The position numbers and the translations under genes were made by a program. 34,200 bases of DNA from a virus: IMG/VR virus record IMGVR_UViG_3300028569_000098, positions 1 through 34,200 of that record. One strand, 5' to 3'. This document shows positions 32,607 to 34,200 of this stretch, piece by piece (position 1 is the stretch's first letter; each line of letters starts with the position of its first letter). The notes below the pieces were generated by a model that searched no databases, was not told the DNA's origin, and saw only the letters and a program-made list of their open reading frames with translations.

Positions 32607-33053
32607 TTATGCCTTTAATCCCATACGAGCGTATCGCACAGTGATTGGCGTTACGGCAGGATTTGGGGTAACTACAAGAGTTACATTTGCCCCTGCCTGA
32701 GAGACGCTAACGGTTCCAATATCCCCATCATTGTCTATTGTTCCATATTGACTAACGCTAACATTTGTTCCGTCAATAAGGATTGTTAGTTCTGTTGCAA
32801 AGAATTTATTTGCACCACCTGTAATTTTAGAAATAGAAACTAAGTATTTGACCATTCTAAAGCTAGTTGCTGTAAAACTGTCTACTGTTGTTGCATTCTC
32901 AATTCCAGAAATTGTTTCTTCATTATTACCAACTGTCCCAAGCTCAGTTGCTTGTGCAGCAAGTGTATCGATAAGCTGTGCGTAGTCAGCACCTGTGGGT
33001 ACATCACCAGTTTCAAACTTAGCTTTAATTTCTGCAAGGGTAGCTCTAACCAT
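32607..33053 (-). CDS. small tail/appendage structural protein (148 aa)
   Basis: The N-terminal helix (TLAEIKAKFETGDVPTGADYAQLIDTLAAQA) resembles a helical segment common in fibre-linked proteins of aquatic phages, and probably trimerises. The C-terminal 90 residues form a beta domain (FRMVKYLVSISKI, FFATELTILIDGTNVSVSQYG, ANVTLVVTPNPAVTPITVRYARMGL). This layout, a coiled-coil N terminus and a beta head, suits a small appendage or fibre adapter. The ATG is nine bases after an extended -10 element, without a clear Shine-Dalgarno site. It is followed by the fibre genes. A receptor role is possible but not shown. Confidence 0.72.
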   Translation of the reverse strand: MVRATLAEIKAKFETGDVPTGADYAQLIDTLAAQATELGTVGNNEETISGIENATTVDSFTATSFRMVKYLVSISKITGGANKFFATELTILIDGTNVSVSQYGTIDNDGDIGTVSVSQAGANVTLVVTPNPAVTPITVRYARMGLKA

Positions 33054-33062
33054 AATACATTA

Positions 33063-33071
33063 ATTATACCA
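33063..33071 (-). promoter_or_regulatory. extended -10 promoter, near-leaderless
   Basis: The minus strand reads TGGTATAAT, nine bases before the ATG at 33053, so the leader would be about two or three bases. No -35 or Shine-Dalgarno sequence is seen. Confidence 0.6.
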
Positions 33072-33080
33072 TCAATCTTT

Positions 33081-33389
33081 TTATAAAATGAAGTTACTTG
33101 TACCAACAATGGCAATACCAATTGGTGCAGGGTTTCCTGGTCCATACCCTGCAATTCCAACATTTATAAACCTTACATAAAAAGGAATAACGTTAATTGG
33201 TTTTGCATTATAAACAATGTCACTAATTGTGGTAAGTGGATAACTTATAGATGTAACTTTTGCGTCGTGAATAATGTCTGTTATTTTTGCAGAATGTGCT
33301 TCACCTGTTACAGAAGTATTAGGATATGATTTTTGTACTACGGATCCAAGGTAGCCAGGCTTAACATCACTAATAACTGCTTTAGCCAT
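33081..33389 (-). CDS. small hypothetical appendage protein (102 aa)
   Basis: The family is not recognised. The protein contains a repeating Asp/Ile/Ala-Lys pattern in its middle (ITDIIHDAKVTSISYP, then ISDIVYNAKPINVIP), two related units of about 18 residues that may form stacked beta turns. The C-terminal 30 residues are hydrophobic and Gly/Pro-rich (GIAGYGPGNPAPIGIAIVG). No signal peptide is apparent. Its start overlaps the upstream stop (TAATG), with AGGA nearby. It sits in the appendage cluster and is probably a virion protein, inferred from neighbours. Confidence 0.65.
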   Translation of the reverse strand: MAKAVISDVKPGYLGSVVQKSYPNTSVTGEAHSAKITDIIHDAKVTSISYPLTTISDIVYNAKPINVIPFYVRFINVGIAGYGPGNPAPIGIAIVGTSNFIL

Positions 33390-33793
33390 TAGCTCATTCC
33401 TGAATTAGTAATATCCTCAATTACGATCATACTGCCCTGGCAGACTGTCCAAATTCTAGTTGCGTCCTTGATTTCAATATCAAAAAGGTCACCTGTTTCC
33501 AAAAGGTTTGTCTGTGTTGAAGTTAGTTTAACTGTAAATTCTCCAGTACCATCTCCTGCAACAGCAGCAGGTGTAACTGTAGTAATAAGTGTTGCAGCAT
33601 CTGTCATTTCTGGAACTAGCTGGTCTACAGTTGGACGTTTAATCTGCATCAATTTAGTAAAAGATGTAACGTTAAGTGCAGTTTTTGTGTCGTCAGTTAC
33701 ATAGACACGAAATTCTGCGGTATCTCCACGAACCACAGTCCAAGTTACAAGTGGTGGAACATTTCCAACAGGATAATTTTTACGTGTTGCCAT
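33389..33793 (-). CDS. appendage protein with N-terminal beta-sandwich domain (134 aa)
   Basis: This is probably a tail or baseplate appendage protein. VVRGDTAEFRVYVTDDTKTA with MQIKRP resembles the beta-sandwich domain found at the N terminus of baseplate proteins such as BppU. The C-terminal half (TGEFTVKLTSTQTNLLETGDLF, then DIEIKD and VCQGSMIVIEDI) is also beta-rich. The ATG at 33793 lies seven bases after an extended -10 element and lacks a Shine-Dalgarno site, so translation may be leaderless. Its stop overlaps the next start (TAATG). No enzymatic residues are evident. Confidence 0.68.
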   Translation of the reverse strand: MATRKNYPVGNVPPLVTWTVVRGDTAEFRVYVTDDTKTALNVTSFTKLMQIKRPTVDQLVPEMTDAATLITTVTPAAVAGDGTGEFTVKLTSTQTNLLETGDLFDIEIKDATRIWTVCQGSMIVIEDITNSGMS

Positions 33794-33800
33794 ATCAATA

Positions 33801-33809
33801 ATTATACCA
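33801..33809 (-). promoter_or_regulatory. extended -10 promoter, predicted leaderless
   Basis: The minus strand reads TGGTATAAT, seven bases before the ATG at 33793, giving a leader of zero to one base. It overlaps the short gap after the collar gene. Confidence 0.65.
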
Positions 33810-33813
33810 GATA

Positions 33814-34200
33814 TTATGTTTTAATGATGTAGTTTAATGTAAAATATGGAGGAAGGTGATTTGTTGTACCTAAAGTACCGTTAATAGTTGTTCCGTCAAT
33901 TCTTGCTGTGCTATTTGCAGCACCAGAAGATCCAACAACCCTTTCGGTTGGAGTCCAAGAGCTTACAGCCCCAGTTTCTTTAAGAACAATTGCTGAGCCG
34001 TCTCTAGCAATCCGTGCGTAAATATTGTTAATACTGTGGGTATGACTTTCGGATCCACCAAAATTACCAACGTCTGCTCCCATAACTGTTGGTCCATACA
34101 CAACCCTGGACAAAAGATTTGGTAAAGTAGTTTGAGAAATTGTGGGTGCTGTTGGGTTTGCTGTAGTTTTTATATAATTGTTTACAACTATTGCTATATC
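33814..34200 (-). CDS. tail collar-type protein, 5' end beyond the window (128 aa seen)
   Basis: Only the C-terminal 128 residues are visible, and the frame stays open to the window edge. The sequence has SESHTHSINN and a closing TNHLPPYFTLNYIIK, the pattern of the phage tail collar domain whose last strand packs against fibre trimers. Upstream residues include VVNNYIKTTANPTAPTISQ. An apparent TTG start at 34113 is rejected because the upstream codons remain open and continue the domain. The full protein is probably a collar or fibre-joint protein. A strong promoter for the next gene lies just after its stop. Confidence 0.78.
   Translation of the reverse strand, partial: DIAIVVNNYIKTTANPTAPTISQTTLPNLLSRVVYGPTVMGADVGNFGGSESHTHSINNIYARIARDGSAIVLKETGAVSSWTPTERVVGSSGAANSTARIDGTTINGTLGTTNHLPPYFTLNYIIKT

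Noticed and set aside
31957-32700. A long plus-strand open frame (247 codons) opposite the fibre gene
   Set aside because: It is the antisense of a Thr/Val-rich repeat gene, which is poor in stop codons on the opposite strand. It lacks a ribosome-binding site and a recognisable protein pattern.
34111-34113. A TTG start for the collar protein
   Set aside because: Codons upstream remain open to the window edge and continue a plausible domain, so the gene is simply cut by the window.

Overview
The window is a continuous piece of a tailed-phage (Caudoviricetes) genome carrying most of the virion structural module. All genes but one lie on the minus strand, so transcription runs from high to low coordinates. 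The genes are packed tightly: many stop and start codons overlap as TAATG, and no gene-free stretch exceeds about 85 bases. No tRNA, rRNA, CRISPR array, insertion sequence, integrase, lysin or terminase gene was seen. The sequence is visibly AT-rich. A major tail tube protein and a 1846-residue tape measure are present but no tail sheath, so a long non-contractile (siphovirus-type) tail is inferred. The host cannot be read directly. The XkdF-type protease, the tail-chaperone type and several starts that look leaderless fit a low-GC Gram-positive host, with an AT-rich actinobacterium as the best guess (inference).

Layout in order of transcription, right to left. (1) 34200-28554: appendage genes, namely the end of a tail-collar protein, three small structural proteins, two fibre proteins sharing an N-terminal anchor motif, a glycine-rich adhesin and a small fibre-associated protein. 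(2) 28527-27745: a lone plus-strand glycosyltransferase gene with its own promoter and intrinsic terminator, arranged like a phage moron. (3) 27671-24579: a 1030-residue LamG-like protein transcribed divergently from the glycosyltransferase. (4) 24560-20133: small pre-portal protein, portal, protease fused to scaffold (with an internal start for free scaffold) and major capsid protein. (5) 20049-16967: a capsid-proximal small protein, head-tail adaptor, stopper, tail completion protein and tail terminator. (6) 16898-15069: tail tube protein and two paralogous tail assembly chaperones. (7) 15044-1064: tape measure, distal tail protein, a very large baseplate/hub protein and several tail-tip proteins with lectin-like, fibronectin-like and Ig-like folds. 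(8) 1064-11: a helix-turn-helix protein and two small unknown proteins, possibly the edge of another module.

Three features stand out. First, about a dozen near-identical extended -10 promoters (TGn-TATAAT) sit just upstream of genes. Several are placed so that transcription would begin at, or within about three bases of, the start codon. Second, the usual frameshifted tail-chaperone pair is replaced by two separate paralogous genes, one short and one long. Third, the major capsid and major tail genes are each followed by a hairpin and then at once by a new promoter, so the most abundant proteins form their own transcription units. Together with the protease/scaffold nested start and the glycosyltransferase moron, this gives a compact module with many local controls.
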